Positions 7,950-17,464 of a DNA stretch of 64,000 nucleotides are shown here, piece by piece. The stretch comes from Lachnospiraceae bacterium AM93-12TA (GTDB taxonomy: Bacteria > Bacillota > Clostridia > Lachnospirales > Lachnospiraceae). Under the pieces are notes generated by a model, which saw only the letters and a program-made list of their open reading frames with translations, had not been told where the DNA came from and did not search any database. The stretch is from contig JAQERH010000005.1 of NCBI GenBank assembly GCA_027698105.1, forward strand, positions 1-64,000, given 5' to 3'. The position numbers and the translations under genes are program-made. Within the stretch, counting starts at the first letter, position 1. Every line of letters starts with the position of its first letter.

Positions 7950-9952
7950 AGCTCCTCCCATTTTTCATACAGCTCTTCCAGCTGGGCGGCAATGGACTGT
8001 TTTTCAGCATTCAATTCCATCAGTTTTGCAACGTCAGAGAAGATATCCTCCCTGCAGAGAAGAGAATCGATTTCGCTGTCCCTGGTTTCCAACTGGTGGA
8101 TAGCGTCTTCTGTTTTATTTAATTCATTCTGGCGCTTTCTGAGGCGGGCCTGTTCCTCCTTTTGCTGCTTCCAGTCCGTTTTTCCGGAGGAATCTCCGCT
8201 GTCAGAGGAGGAAGCGTGTCCTCTGTCTCCTGACCAAGGGAGAGAAGAGGCGTTTACAGAGCCAGAGGCTGTGAAAGAGCCTGACTGGGAACTGCTTTCT
8301 GCGGGTTTGGATGAAGCCGCAGATCCGGAAGAGAACAGCTGCTCCATCGTATCCCGCTTTTCCAGGTAGTAGTCATAATTTCCAATATAGTTTACCAGAG
8401 TATTGTGAGTCAGATCCAGAATTCTGGTAGCTGTCTTGTTAATAAAATATCGGTCATGGGAAACGTAGAGAACAGTTCCTGTGTAATGAGTCAGGGCGTT
8501 CTCCAGTATTTCTTTGGAGGTAATATCCAGGTGGTTGGTCGGCTCGTCTAGAATCAGGAAATTGGCCTCAGAGAGCATCAGCTTGGCTAAGGATACCCGC
8601 CCCTTTTCGCCGCCGCTGAGATCACCGATCAGTTTAAACACATCGTCTCCTGTAAACAGGAAGGCAGCCAGCACGTTTCGTATCTGGGTATTGTTCATAT
8701 TCGGATAGGTATCTGACAGCTCCTGGAACAGAGTTTTTTCATTGTGGAGCACATGATGCTCCTGGTCATAGTATCCGACATGGACCTTGGAACCCAGATG
8801 GATTTCTCCGGCATCAGCAGCCAGAATACCATTGATTATCTTCAGGATAGTGGTTTTTCCTGTTCCATTATTTCCGATAATGGCGATGCGCTCGCCTCTC
8901 TTAATATCAAAGTCTACATCGGAAAACAGAGTCTGCCCGTCAAAGCCCTTAGTGAGGCCGCGGACGGTCAGCACATCATTTCCGCTGACAATGTCCGGTT
9001 CCAGAGTGATGTTCATGGCATCATTGATTTCTGTCGGCTTTTCAATCCGCTCTATTTTATTCAGAAGCTTTTCACGGCTCTCCGCCCGTTTGATAGATTT
9101 CTCACGGTTAAAGGAGCGAAGCTTGGTGATTACCTCTTCCTGATGCTTGATCTCCTGCTGCTGATTTAAGTAGGCCTTCAGAATGCTGGCCCGGAGCATA
9201 GCCTTTTTGTCGCTGTAGGCGGAGTAATTCCCCTGAAAGACAGTGGAAGCGCCGTTATCCAGTTCCACCACTTTTGTAACCACCCGATCCAGAAAATACC
9301 GGTCATGGGCTACGATGATGACAGTTCCCTGGTAATTCAGGAGATAGTTTTCCAGCCAGGCAATGGACTCCATGTCCAGGTGGTTAGTGGGCTCATCAAG
9401 AAGGATAATATCCGGTTTAGATAAAAGGAGCTTGCCCAGGGAAACCCGCGTCTTCTGGCCGCCGGAGAGGGTGGCAACGGGTTTTGAAAACTCCTCTTCC
9501 AGAAAGCCCAGTCCTTTTAAAACGCCGGTGATTTCACTCTTCCAGGCATAGCCGTTGGCCAGCTCAAACTCGTGACTGAGACGGCTGTAGGTCTGGTAAA
9601 GACTTTCCAGTTCTTCACCCTGGGAGCGCTTCATATTTATCTCCAGTGTCCGGAGACGTTCCTCCATCTCAATAATGGGCCGTTTTACCTCTAAAAGTTC
9701 ATCATAAATAGTACGTCCGCTTTCCAGATCCTGATGCTGAGCCAGATAGCCTAAGGTCTTGCCCTTGGCGATGACTACAGAGCCTTCATCGGGAGCCAGT
9801 TCTCCCACAATAATTTTCAGAAGAGTAGATTTGCCGGCTCCGTTAATTCCTACAATAGCGGCTTTTTCCCGCTCTTCTATGTGAAAGGATACGTGTTTCA
9901 GAATCGAATCCGTTCCAAATGCTTTTGAAATATTGCTGCATGATAAAATCAT
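7937..9952 (-). CDS. ABC-F family ATPase (translation factor type)
   Basis: A 671-aa soluble protein with two ABC domains and no membrane segments. Seen: Walker A GINGAGKST (near 36) and GNNGTGKTT; signatures LSGGQKTR and LSGGEKGR; a charged inter-domain linker; a Ser/Gly-rich stretch near 545-590; and a C-terminal coiled coil as in Uup/YdiF-type members. ABC-F proteins act at the ribosomal E site, and some give antibiotic protection. This one looks like a housekeeping member, but substrate class cannot be read from sequence. The start is the ATG at 9952 behind AGGAGG; an ATG nine codons upstream lacks a site. Confidence 0.9.
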   Translation of the reverse strand: MILSCSNISKAFGTDSILKHVSFHIEEREKAAIVGINGAGKSTLLKIIVGELAPDEGSVVIAKGKTLGYLAQHQDLESGRTIYDELLEVKRPIIEMEERLRTLEINMKRSQGEELESLYQTYSRLSHEFELANGYAWKSEITGVLKGLGFLEEEFSKPVATLSGGQKTRVSLGKLLLSKPDIILLDEPTNHLDMESIAWLENYLLNYQGTVIIVAHDRYFLDRVVTKVVELDNGASTVFQGNYSAYSDKKAMLRASILKAYLNQQQEIKHQEEVITKLRSFNREKSIKRAESREKLLNKIERIEKPTEINDAMNITLEPDIVSGNDVLTVRGLTKGFDGQTLFSDVDFDIKRGERIAIIGNNGTGKTTILKIINGILAADAGEIHLGSKVHVGYYDQEHHVLHNEKTLFQELSDTYPNMNNTQIRNVLAAFLFTGDDVFKLIGDLSGGEKGRVSLAKLMLSEANFLILDEPTNHLDITSKEILENALTHYTGTVLYVSHDRYFINKTATRILDLTHNTLVNYIGNYDYYLEKRDTMEQLFSSGSAASSKPAESSSQSGSFTASGSVNASSLPWSGDRGHASSSDSGDSSGKTDWKQQKEEQARLRKRQNELNKTEDAIHQLETRDSEIDSLLCREDIFSDVAKLMELNAEKQSIAAQLEELYEKWEELAED

Positions 9953-10049
9953 GTCGTCCTCCTGTATCTCTAAAATCAAAAACCTGCAACCAGTATAATA
10001 TAAGAAAGGAATATTTGCAAGATAGCGGAAAAAACCTCAGAACTTTTAT

Positions 10050-10077
10050 TTGACAATAATTTATCATATGCTATAAT
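10050..10077 (+). promoter_or_regulatory. Promoter of the rex operon
   Basis: TTGACA (10050-10055), 16-bp spacer, TATAAT (10072-10077). Near-consensus, about 80 nt ahead of rex. I did not find a clear Rex operator (TTGTTAA-n4-TTAACAA) around it. Confidence 0.8.
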
Positions 10078-10156
10078 AATAAATAACGCATTTTCCTGAG
10101 GAACGGAGCGATACAGGAAAACGCCAGGTTAAAGTAAAGGAAGGTGAAGAAAAGCC

Positions 10157-10834
10157 GTGGAACAGAAAGAGATTTCTAAGGCGGTTATTTCAAGGCTGCC
10201 CAGATATTACAGATATTTAGGGGAATTGCTGGAAGAGGGGGTAGAACGGATTTCTTCCAATGAGCTGAGCGTAAGGATGAAGGTGACGGCCTCTCAGATC
10301 CGCCAGGATCTGAATAATTTCGGAGGATTTGGGCAGCAGGGTTATGGCTATAATGTAAAATATCTGTACTCAGAGATTGCCAGAATCCTCGGCATTGACA
10401 GGCAGCACAACCTGATTATTATAGGAGCAGGAAATCTGGGACAGGCCATTGCTAATTATACAAATTTTGAGCGCCGGGGTTTTCTGATCAAAGGGATGTT
10501 TGATGTAAATCCCAGGCTGGTGGGCCTTGTAGTCCGCGGTGTGGAGATAAAGGGAATTGAGGATCTGGAACAGTTCATCAAGGACAACGATGTGCAGATT
10601 GCAGCTCTGACCATTCCCAAGTCCAAGGCGCCGGAAATTGCGGACCGCCTTGTAAAAGCCGGAATTAAAGCGATTTGGAATTTCGCCCATACGGATCTGG
10701 TGGTTCCCGATGACGTGGTAGTTGAGAATGTTCATCTGTCCGAGAGCCTGATGCGGCTGTCCTACCGGGTATGCAGCATGCAGGATCAGAAGGAGCGGGA
10801 AAAAAGTCAGATAAAGGGAAAAGAAGCAAAATGA
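10157..10834 (+). CDS. rex: Redox-sensing transcriptional repressor Rex
   Basis: A 225-aa repressor sensing NADH/NAD+. It has an N-terminal winged helix (about residues 5-80; SNELSVRMKVTASQIRQDL) and a Rossmann domain with GAGNLGQA near 90-97. Rex represses fermentative and NAD-linked genes when NADH is low. The start is GTG at 10157 behind GGAAGGTG. It overlaps acpS by 4 bp (ATGA) and heads a five-gene rightward run that includes NAD(P)HX repair, a sensible partner for a redox regulator. Confidence 0.95.
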   Translation: MEQKEISKAVISRLPRYYRYLGELLEEGVERISSNELSVRMKVTASQIRQDLNNFGGFGQQGYGYNVKYLYSEIARILGIDRQHNLIIIGAGNLGQAIANYTNFERRGFLIKGMFDVNPRLVGLVVRGVEIKGIEDLEQFIKDNDVQIAALTIPKSKAPEIADRLVKAGIKAIWNFAHTDLVVPDDVVVENVHLSESLMRLSYRVCSMQDQKEREKSQIKGKEAK

Positions 10835-11199
10835 TAGCAGGGGTAGGAACAGATATGATAGAGATTGCACGGATCAGAAAGGCCTGTGAAAAAGAGGCTT
10901 TTTTGACGCGTGTCTATACCCAGGAAGAGTGTCGGCAGGCCGGGAATAATTATTCCCGTCTGGCCGGCACTTTTGCTGTTAAAGAGGCCGTTTCCAAGGT
11001 GCTGGGAACAGGGTTTCGAAGCTTTGGCCCCAGAGACATCGAGGTGCTGAGGGACAGCCTGGGAAAGCCCTTTGTACGTCTTTATGGGGGGGCCGGGAAG
11101 CTGGCTGGGGAGCTGGCGATTCAGCAGATTCATGTGTCCATTACAAATACGGCAGAGTATGCGGCAGCCTTTGCTGTAGGGGAGAGGGCGGATCAATAG
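10831..11199 (+). CDS. acpS: Holo-[acyl-carrier-protein] synthase
   Basis: A 122-aa phosphopantetheinyl transferase that moves 4'-phosphopantetheine from CoA to apo-ACP for fatty-acid synthesis. Seen: GVGTDMIEI at residues 4-12 (Mg-binding Asp) and KEAVSKVLGTG near 51. The ATG at 10831 overlaps the rex stop, so the longer upstream frame is rejected. The acpS-nnr-alr-mazF order is a well-known Firmicute neighbourhood. Confidence 0.95.
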   Translation: MIAGVGTDMIEIARIRKACEKEAFLTRVYTQEECRQAGNNYSRLAGTFAVKEAVSKVLGTGFRSFGPRDIEVLRDSLGKPFVRLYGGAGKLAGELAIQQIHVSITNTAEYAAAFAVGERADQ

Positions 11200-11217
11200 G
11201 AGAAGGAGGAGACAGGG

Positions 11218-12765
11218 ATGAGGCAGCTGGTAACGGGAGAACAGATGAAGGCAGTAGATCGCTATGCGATAGAGGAGGTAGGAATTCCGTCTCTGGTATT
11301 AATGGAACGGGCAGCTCTTTCTGTGGTGGAGGAGATGGAACCGGAGCTTTTTAGGGAAGATAAGATTTTGATTGCCTGTGGAACAGGAAACAACGGGGCA
11401 GATGGAGCTGCCATTGGCCGGATGCTTTTCCTGAAGGGATATCATGTCACAGTAGTTGCAGTGGGCAGGGAGGAAAGCCGCACAGAAGAGCTTAGGCTTC
11501 AGCTGGCGATTAATGAAAAGCTGGGACTTTCCGTCATGGAAGCAGGAGACTTTATTCCGGGAACCTGTCAGGTGGCGATAGACGCCCTCTTTGGGGTAGG
11601 ACTTTCCCGAAATGTGGAGGGCGCTTACAGGGATATGATAGAGATGATTGAGGATATGAAGCCTCGCTTTACCGTGGCGGTCGATATTCCGTCAGGAATC
11701 CACTCTGATACAGGAAAAGTAATGGGAACTGCCCTTAAGGCCGATTTGACTGTAACTTTTGGATTTGAAAAGGTGGGACTTGCCCTGTTTCCGGGAAAGG
11801 AGTACAGCGGGCGGGTGGCAGTGAAGGATATAGGATTTCCTGTCTGCCCGGCAGAACGCCTTCCGGGAAGGCGGTATGTGACCTGCGGGCCGGAGGATCT
11901 GGGACTGCTTCCAAAACGGAAGCCATGGTCAAACAAGGGAACCTATGGACATGTACTGATTGCCGCCGGATCCCCGGGTATGGCTGGGGCAGCCTATTTA
12001 AGCGCTCTGGCCGCCTGCCGGACAGGAGCCGGGCTTGTAAAAATTCTGACGCCTGCAGAGAACAGGGAGATTCTTCAGACGCTGATTCCGGAAGCTATCC
12101 TCTCTGTCTATGACTGTTCGGAAGCGCTGGAGGAGCTGGAACAGTTTTCCAGAAGGATTGAACGGGAATGCAGCTGGGCCGATGTGGTGGTGCTGGGACC
12201 TGGACTTGGAAAAGAACCGTGGGCAGTGCGTCTGGTACAGCAGGTTCTTTTGTCTGCTTTTGTTCCAATTGTGCTGGATGCAGATGGGCTGAATATTACA
12301 GCAGAGAATCCGTCTCTGTCAGAGTATTTTACAGAAAATGTGCTGGTAACACCCCATGTGGGTGAGATGGCCAGACTTTCCGGGCTGGAGATAGAGGAAA
12401 TTCAGGCCGATTTGACGAAAGCGGCAGAGGATTACAGTGAAAAGTATGGGGTTATCACGGTTTTAAAGGATGCAGCTACAGTGGTAGTGAGAAAAGATGA
12501 GCCTGTTTATATTAACAGCAGCGGCTGTGCAGCTATGGCCAAGGCCGGATCCGGGGACGTGCTGACAGGAGCGCTGGCAGCCTTGATTGCTATGGGCATG
12601 GACGAGGGCCAGGCGGCTGTCCTGGGCGTTTACCTTCACGGTCTGGCCGGTCAGGCGGCAGAGGAGGCTTTGGGAGAACATGGTGTGCTGGCCAGAAACC
12701 TGGCAGACAGTCTGGCTGATGTGGAGAAGGGAGCAGCAGTATGCGAAGAAAAGAAGATCATGTAA
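11218..12765 (+). CDS. nnr: Bifunctional NAD(P)HX epimerase / ADP-dependent NAD(P)HX dehydratase
   Basis: A 515-aa metabolite-repair fusion. The YjeF_N epimerase domain (about residues 1-215; CGTGNNGADG near 57) is followed by a ribokinase-like dehydratase (about 225-505; GSGDVLTGALAAL near 444). Together they restore hydrated NADH/NADPH. The ATG follows AAGGAGGAG. The 3' end overlaps alr by 25 bp. Confidence 0.93.
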   Translation: MRQLVTGEQMKAVDRYAIEEVGIPSLVLMERAALSVVEEMEPELFREDKILIACGTGNNGADGAAIGRMLFLKGYHVTVVAVGREESRTEELRLQLAINEKLGLSVMEAGDFIPGTCQVAIDALFGVGLSRNVEGAYRDMIEMIEDMKPRFTVAVDIPSGIHSDTGKVMGTALKADLTVTFGFEKVGLALFPGKEYSGRVAVKDIGFPVCPAERLPGRRYVTCGPEDLGLLPKRKPWSNKGTYGHVLIAAGSPGMAGAAYLSALAACRTGAGLVKILTPAENREILQTLIPEAILSVYDCSEALEELEQFSRRIERECSWADVVVLGPGLGKEPWAVRLVQQVLLSAFVPIVLDADGLNITAENPSLSEYFTENVLVTPHVGEMARLSGLEIEEIQADLTKAAEDYSEKYGVITVLKDAATVVVRKDEPVYINSSGCAAMAKAGSGDVLTGALAALIAMGMDEGQAAVLGVYLHGLAGQAAEEALGEHGVLARNLADSLADVEKGAAVCEEKKIM

Positions 12766-13958
12766 CAGAAAACAGAGAAAACACCTTTGATCGGATCTGT
12801 GTCCTGGTTCATCTGGATCGGATCCGGGAAAATATGAAAGCGATGAAAGAGAGTCTTCCAAAAGGGACGAAGCTGATCGGTGTGGTAAAGGCCGATGGCT
12901 ATGGATGCGGGGCAGGAGAGACGGCCCGGGCCATTGAACCTTATGCGTCAGGCTTTGCCGCAGCGACAGCAGATGAAGCGTTAAGTCTGCGAAGAGAAGG
13001 GGTTGTCAAGCCTATCCTGGTTTTAGGAAGTGTATGCAGTGAACGCTTTTACGAGCTTTTAGCGGCAGATATCCGCCCGGTCATTTTTGAGGAGGAGACG
13101 GCGGCAGTGTTTTCCAGGATTGCAGCAGAAGCGGGAATCCGCGGGAAAGTCCATCTGGCGGTGGATACGGGCATGAGCCGGATTGGTTTTCAGCCGGGGA
13201 AAAAAGCACTGGAAGCAATCGGCCGGATCAGCCGTATGGAAAGAATAGAGATAGAGGGGATATTTACTCATTTTGCCAGAGCTGACGAGATTGATAAGAG
13301 GTGGGCAAAGGAGCAGTTTGAGGCATTCAGAACATTCGCTGATTCTGTTTCGAAACTTTTGGAGGAGGCAGAACCGGGCAGGAAAAAGCTGTTCTGTCAC
13401 TGTTTAAACAGCGCTGGAATCGTGGATTTTCACCGAATGCCAGAAGGTTCGGAGATGGATGGAGCCAGAGCCGGAATTGCCATGTATGGTCTTTACCCTT
13501 CCGATGAGGTGGATCACAGTCGCATCCGGCTCCTGCCGGCCATGGAATTTAAGAGCCGCATTACCTATATTAAGGAAATACTGCCAGGAACATCAGTCAG
13601 CTATGGAGGAACTTTTACAGCAGAACGCCCCATGAGGATTGCCACTGTCAGCGCCGGCTATGCAGACGGATATCCCAGAGGCGCGTCCGGAAAAGGAGAA
13701 GTACTGATACGGGGAAAGCGGGCCAGAATCCTGGGACGGGTCTGCATGGATCAGCTGATGGCAGATGTGACAGACATTCCCGAGGCAGAGAAGTGGGATG
13801 AGGTAACTCTTGTAGGCAGGGACGGACAGGAGGAAATTACAATGGAAGAGCTGGCCAAAGCAAGCGGCGGCTTCCACTATGAGCTTCCCTGCCTGATTGG
13901 AAAACGCGTTCCCCGCATTTATACCTGGGGGAACGAAGGACAGAATTCTTCCATATAA
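12741..13958 (+). CDS. alr: Alanine racemase
   Basis: A 405-aa PLP enzyme interconverting L- and D-alanine for peptidoglycan. Seen: the PLP lysine in VVKADGYGCGA near residue 50, the catalytic tyrosine in SYGGTF near 286, and AGYADGYPRG. It has a slightly extended N-terminus; the ATG at 12741 lies inside nnr behind GGGAG, so translation is coupled. mazF follows 100 bp later, the same order as alr-ndoAI-ndoA in Bacillus but without an antitoxin gene. Confidence 0.94.
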   Translation: MRRKEDHVTENRENTFDRICVLVHLDRIRENMKAMKESLPKGTKLIGVVKADGYGCGAGETARAIEPYASGFAAATADEALSLRREGVVKPILVLGSVCSERFYELLAADIRPVIFEEETAAVFSRIAAEAGIRGKVHLAVDTGMSRIGFQPGKKALEAIGRISRMERIEIEGIFTHFARADEIDKRWAKEQFEAFRTFADSVSKLLEEAEPGRKKLFCHCLNSAGIVDFHRMPEGSEMDGARAGIAMYGLYPSDEVDHSRIRLLPAMEFKSRITYIKEILPGTSVSYGGTFTAERPMRIATVSAGYADGYPRGASGKGEVLIRGKRARILGRVCMDQLMADVTDIPEAEKWDEVTLVGRDGQEEITMEELAKASGGFHYELPCLIGKRVPRIYTWGNEGQNSSI

Positions 13959-14058
13959 TAGAAGGGGGAGAGAAAATAAATCTTTCCGCAGTTTTGAATA
14001 CCTGCCGGGAAACAGGCAATACTAGAGGTATAAACTGAAATGACGGAGAGTGAGATAG

Positions 14059-14400
14059 TTGATTATAAAACGAGGAGATATTTATTACGCTGATTTGCGC
14101 CCGGTGGTGGGATCTGAGCAGGGAGGCGTCCGCCCGGTGCTGATTATACAGAATGATATTGGAAATAGGCACAGTCCAACTGTGATCTGCGCGGCCATTA
14201 CCTCTAAGATGAACAAGGCGAAGCTTCCCACCCATGTGGAGCTGGACACCAGACGGTGCGGTATGGTGAGGAATTCTGTGATTCTTTTAGAGCAGCTGCG
14301 CACGATTGATAAACAGAGACTGAGAGAGCGGATCTGCCACATTGATGAGGAACTGCTGGGACAGGTGAATCAGGCTCTGATGGTCAGCCTTGAGCTTTAA
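14059..14400 (+). CDS. mazF: MazF/PemK-family endoribonuclease toxin (EndoA-like), no adjacent antitoxin
   Basis: A 113-aa protein with the full MazF fold: KRGDIYYADLRPVVGSEQGG at the N-terminus (catalytic Arg region), RPVLIIQND, and a conserved Thr/Ser in AAITSK. It closely resembles B. subtilis EndoA, which cuts mRNA at UACAU. The start is TTG at 14059 behind CGGAGAG. The 100 bp between alr and this gene hold no ORF that could encode a MazE, so the antitoxin is either elsewhere or absent. Confidence 0.88.
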   Translation: MIIKRGDIYYADLRPVVGSEQGGVRPVLIIQNDIGNRHSPTVICAAITSKMNKAKLPTHVELDTRRCGMVRNSVILLEQLRTIDKQRLRERICHIDEELLGQVNQALMVSLEL

Positions 14401-14454
14401 AGTGAAAATGGCATTTGGCAGCAGGAAAATACATACACTGCCAGGCTGTTAAGG

Positions 14455-14483
14455 TTGACGAAAGCAGAATAGGATGGTATAGT
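14455..14483 (+). promoter_or_regulatory. Promoter for the CNNM/CBS gene
   Basis: TTGACG (14455-14460), 17-bp spacer, TATAGT (14478-14483). The first transcribed bases would run straight into a terminator-like hairpin (next entry). Confidence 0.65.
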
Positions 14484-14494
14484 GGCAGAATGGA

Positions 14495-14522
14495 GGCAGA
14501 GTTCCAGATATTCTGCCTTTTT
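14495..14522 (+). terminator. Leader hairpin with T-run, possible attenuator
   Basis: GGCAGA / TCTGCC stem with an 11-nt loop and TTTTT at 14518-14522, between the promoter and the coding start. It is short for an attenuator, and an alternative pairing with the upstream GGCAGA copy is possible. Confidence 0.45.
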
Positions 14523-14562
14523 ACTTTACGAAAAAAGAGAACAAAGGAGAGAATTTTTAATT

Positions 14563-15924
14563 ATGGACGATGGGTATTGGCCCTTAAGCATTTTGATTTT
14601 TGCGGCATTTATTCTTCTGGATGCAGTTTTATATGGATTTGGAGCTGCTATCCAGCACTTGAATTCTGGAACGCTGGAGAAAGAAGCTCAGGAGGGAAAC
14701 AGGAAGGCAGAGAGACTTTTGGCGGTAATCAGCCAGCCGGCAGAATTTATCGGTACCGTTCAGATTGTAACAAATTTAATCGGTCTGATTTCAGGAGCCG
14801 TGGTTCTGAAAGAGGCCGGGGCGCTGTTGGAAATGCTGGTACATAGAACCGGTGAGACGGGACAGGGACTTTCCCTGATTCTGGCTACAGCGGCAGCGGC
14901 AGTCATGCTGCTGGCAGCTCTTATCAGCCTTGGAATCGTGGTGCCGAAGCGATGTGCTTCCAAGCACCCGGAGAAGTGGGCTTACCGATATGCAGGCGTA
15001 TCCTCTGTGATTGTGACTCTGTTTAAGCCATTTGCCTGGCTGGTATCCGGACTGTCCTGGCTGCTACTGAAGCCTCTTGGAATCGGGCTTCACGATAAGA
15101 ATGACAGCGTGACAGAGGAGGACATTATGCTGATGGTCAATGAGGGCCATGAGCAGGGAGTTCTGGAGGCCGGCGAAGCTGAGATGATTACAAATATTGT
15201 AGGGCTGGGAGACAAGGATGCCGGCGATATTATGACCAGAAGAAAGCAGATCGTGGCACTCTGTGTTTCCATGACGCTTAAAGAAGCCGTTGCCTATATT
15301 CTCACAGAGGGAAGCAATTCCAGATTTCCGGTGTATGATGAGGATATCGATGATATCAAAGGAATTCTCCATCTTCGTGATACGCTGTCCTGCGCTCAGA
15401 AGGAAGAAAATCTGGACAAGCGTCTGGATGAGGTAGATGGTCTTTTGAGAACGCCTCATTTCATTCCTGAAACCCGTAATATCAACCTTCTGTTTCAGGA
15501 AATGCAGTCCCAGAAGATTCACATGGAGATAGTGGTGGATGAGTACGGCCAGACGGCAGGAATTGTTACCATGGAGGATATTCTGGAGGAGATAGTAGGA
15601 AATATTTTAGACGAGTACGATGAGGATGAGGAACTGATTTCCAGAAAAGCTGACGGAAGTCTGATCTTTGACGGCCTGACGCCCCTTGAGGATGTGGGAA
15701 AAGAGCTGGATATTGAATTTGAGGAAGAAGACTACGAAAACTTCGACACCCTGAACGGATTTTTGATTTCCAGGTTAAACCGCGTTCCCAGAGAGGGAGA
15801 GACACCGGAGGTGACATACGGAAGCTATCTGTTCCAGGTCATTTCTGTAGAAAATAAAGTGATTCATACAGTGAGAGCTGTCCGCAGCTGGGGAGAAATA
15901 GAAAAACCGGGCGAAAACAGCTAG
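14563..15924 (+). CDS. CNNM/hemolysin-C-family membrane protein with CBS domains
   Basis: A 453-aa protein. It has an N-terminal DUF21/CNNM transmembrane region (about residues 5-150), a tandem CBS pair (about 195-325; NSRFPVYDEDIDDIKGILH) and a C-terminal CorC/HlyC transporter-associated domain (about 350-445). Family members are linked to Mg2+/Co2+ transport or tolerance; the hemolysin name is historical. The start is ATG at 14563 behind AAAGGAGAG; an upstream GTG frame (14482) overlaps the leader hairpin and is rejected. Confidence 0.88.
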   Translation: MDDGYWPLSILIFAAFILLDAVLYGFGAAIQHLNSGTLEKEAQEGNRKAERLLAVISQPAEFIGTVQIVTNLIGLISGAVVLKEAGALLEMLVHRTGETGQGLSLILATAAAAVMLLAALISLGIVVPKRCASKHPEKWAYRYAGVSSVIVTLFKPFAWLVSGLSWLLLKPLGIGLHDKNDSVTEEDIMLMVNEGHEQGVLEAGEAEMITNIVGLGDKDAGDIMTRRKQIVALCVSMTLKEAVAYILTEGSNSRFPVYDEDIDDIKGILHLRDTLSCAQKEENLDKRLDEVDGLLRTPHFIPETRNINLLFQEMQSQKIHMEIVVDEYGQTAGIVTMEDILEEIVGNILDEYDEDEELISRKADGSLIFDGLTPLEDVGKELDIEFEEEDYENFDTLNGFLISRLNRVPREGETPEVTYGSYLFQVISVENKVIHTVRAVRSWGEIEKPGENS

Positions 15925-15945
15925 AGGAGAGAACAGCAGAAATTT

Positions 15946-17328
15946 ATGGAAAAAGGAATTTTTTATGATGTAAAGATGATGGCCAGAGACGGGATTTTCC
16001 TGAAAAAGGCAGTACGGATTGCGCTTCCTGTGGCTATGCAGGGAATGCTAAACACCATCGTCAATCTGGTGGATACGATGATGATAGGCGCTCTGGGAGC
16101 TACTGCTATAGCGGCAGTCGGACTGGCCAACAAGGTATTCTTCGTATTCACTCTTCTGGTATTCGGAATTGTCAGCGGATCTGGTGTGCTGGCAGCCCAG
16201 TACTGGGGAAACGGAGATATTAAAAATATAAAAAAGGTAGTGGGGCTGGCGCTGTCTCTGGCAGTCGCCGCGTCCATCGCCTTTCTCGTACCGGCTGTAG
16301 TCTGCCCAGAAGCAGTGATGCGTATTTTTACTGCCAGTGAGGACGCTATTCAGGTAGGAGCCGGATATCTGACGATTGTGGCTCTTTCCTATCCTGCCAC
16401 AGCTGTCAGCAATACCTTTGTAGCCATGCTGAGAGCGACAGGACGGGTAAAAGCCCCGGTAGTAATCAGCAGCTGCACGATTTTTATCAATATTTTCTTT
16501 AACTACACATTTATTTATGGAAACTTCGGCGCTCCGGCCATGGGAGCGGCAGGAGCGGCTCTGGCTACCCTGATCGCCAGACTGGTGGAGGCGCTGTCCA
16601 TTATTCTGGTAGTTTATCTGGGAAAGGCTCCCGTAGCCGCTAAATTTAAGGAAATGTTCGGCTATTCCAGGGAATTTCTTGCTCAGTTTTTCAGCACTAC
16701 AACCCCGGTAATTGCCAACGAGTTTATCTGGGGTCTGGGAACGACTCTGTACTCTCTGGCCTATGGTCGAATGGGCAATGACGCGGTGGCAGCTATTACG
16801 ATTGCCACAACAATCCAGGATATTGTCACAGTTCTGTTCCAGGGGCTGAGTGCGGCTACTGCCGTAATTATGGGAAATGAGATGGGAGCGGGAAAGCTGA
16901 AGCGGGCAGAGCGGTATGCGAAGAATTTCCTGATTCTTCAGTTTATTGTCACGATTCTGGGCGCAGTTTTCTGTGTGGCGATCCGGTGGCAGATTATCGG
17001 CGTGTACAATATTACGCCGGAGATTGCAGAAAGCGTCAGCCGCTGTATCATCATGTTTGCCCTGTTTATGCCGTTTAAAATGTTCAACTACGTTATGGTA
17101 GTAGGAATTCTGAGAAGCGGCGGAGACACGAAAATGTGTCTTCTGTTAGACTGCTCCGGCGTATGGCTTATCGGTGTGCCGATGGCATTTTTAGGCGGCC
17201 TGTTTTTCAAGTTCCCGATTGATATCGTTTACGCTATGGTTATGCTGGAGGAAGTTTATAAGGCTGTGTTCGGTTATTGGAGATACAGACAGAAAAAATG
17301 GCTGCGGAATCTGGCGGCAGAGCTGTAG
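15946..17328 (+). CDS. MATE-family multidrug/metabolite exporter
   Basis: A 460-aa membrane protein with about 12 hydrophobic helices in two homologous halves. Each half has MATE features (ALPVAMQGMLNTIVNLVDTM near residue 25; TPVIANEFIWGLGTTLYSLA near 255). It is a Na+ or H+ coupled antiporter by family. The substrate cannot be assigned. It starts 21 bp after the CNNM gene and is likely co-transcribed. Confidence 0.9.
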   Translation: MEKGIFYDVKMMARDGIFLKKAVRIALPVAMQGMLNTIVNLVDTMMIGALGATAIAAVGLANKVFFVFTLLVFGIVSGSGVLAAQYWGNGDIKNIKKVVGLALSLAVAASIAFLVPAVVCPEAVMRIFTASEDAIQVGAGYLTIVALSYPATAVSNTFVAMLRATGRVKAPVVISSCTIFINIFFNYTFIYGNFGAPAMGAAGAALATLIARLVEALSIILVVYLGKAPVAAKFKEMFGYSREFLAQFFSTTTPVIANEFIWGLGTTLYSLAYGRMGNDAVAAITIATTIQDIVTVLFQGLSAATAVIMGNEMGAGKLKRAERYAKNFLILQFIVTILGAVFCVAIRWQIIGVYNITPEIAESVSRCIIMFALFMPFKMFNYVMVVGILRSGGDTKMCLLLDCSGVWLIGVPMAFLGGLFFKFPIDIVYAMVMLEEVYKAVFGYWRYRQKKWLRNLAAEL

Positions 17329-17353
17329 GCTGGGCGATTCTCCTGTTTAATAC

Positions 17354-17382
17354 TTGCCAAGCTCTGGGTTTAGTGATAGAAT
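17354..17382 (+). promoter_or_regulatory. Promoter for yebC
   Basis: TTGCCA (17354-17359), 17-bp spacer, TAGAAT (17377-17382), about 80 nt before the yebC ATG. Confidence 0.6.
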
Positions 17383-17464
17383 AGCGTCAGTGTACAAGGG
17401 GGCAATATGCCTTTGCAGGTATTCTGTAAAATAAAGAATATGATGGAAAAAGAGGAGTATTACT

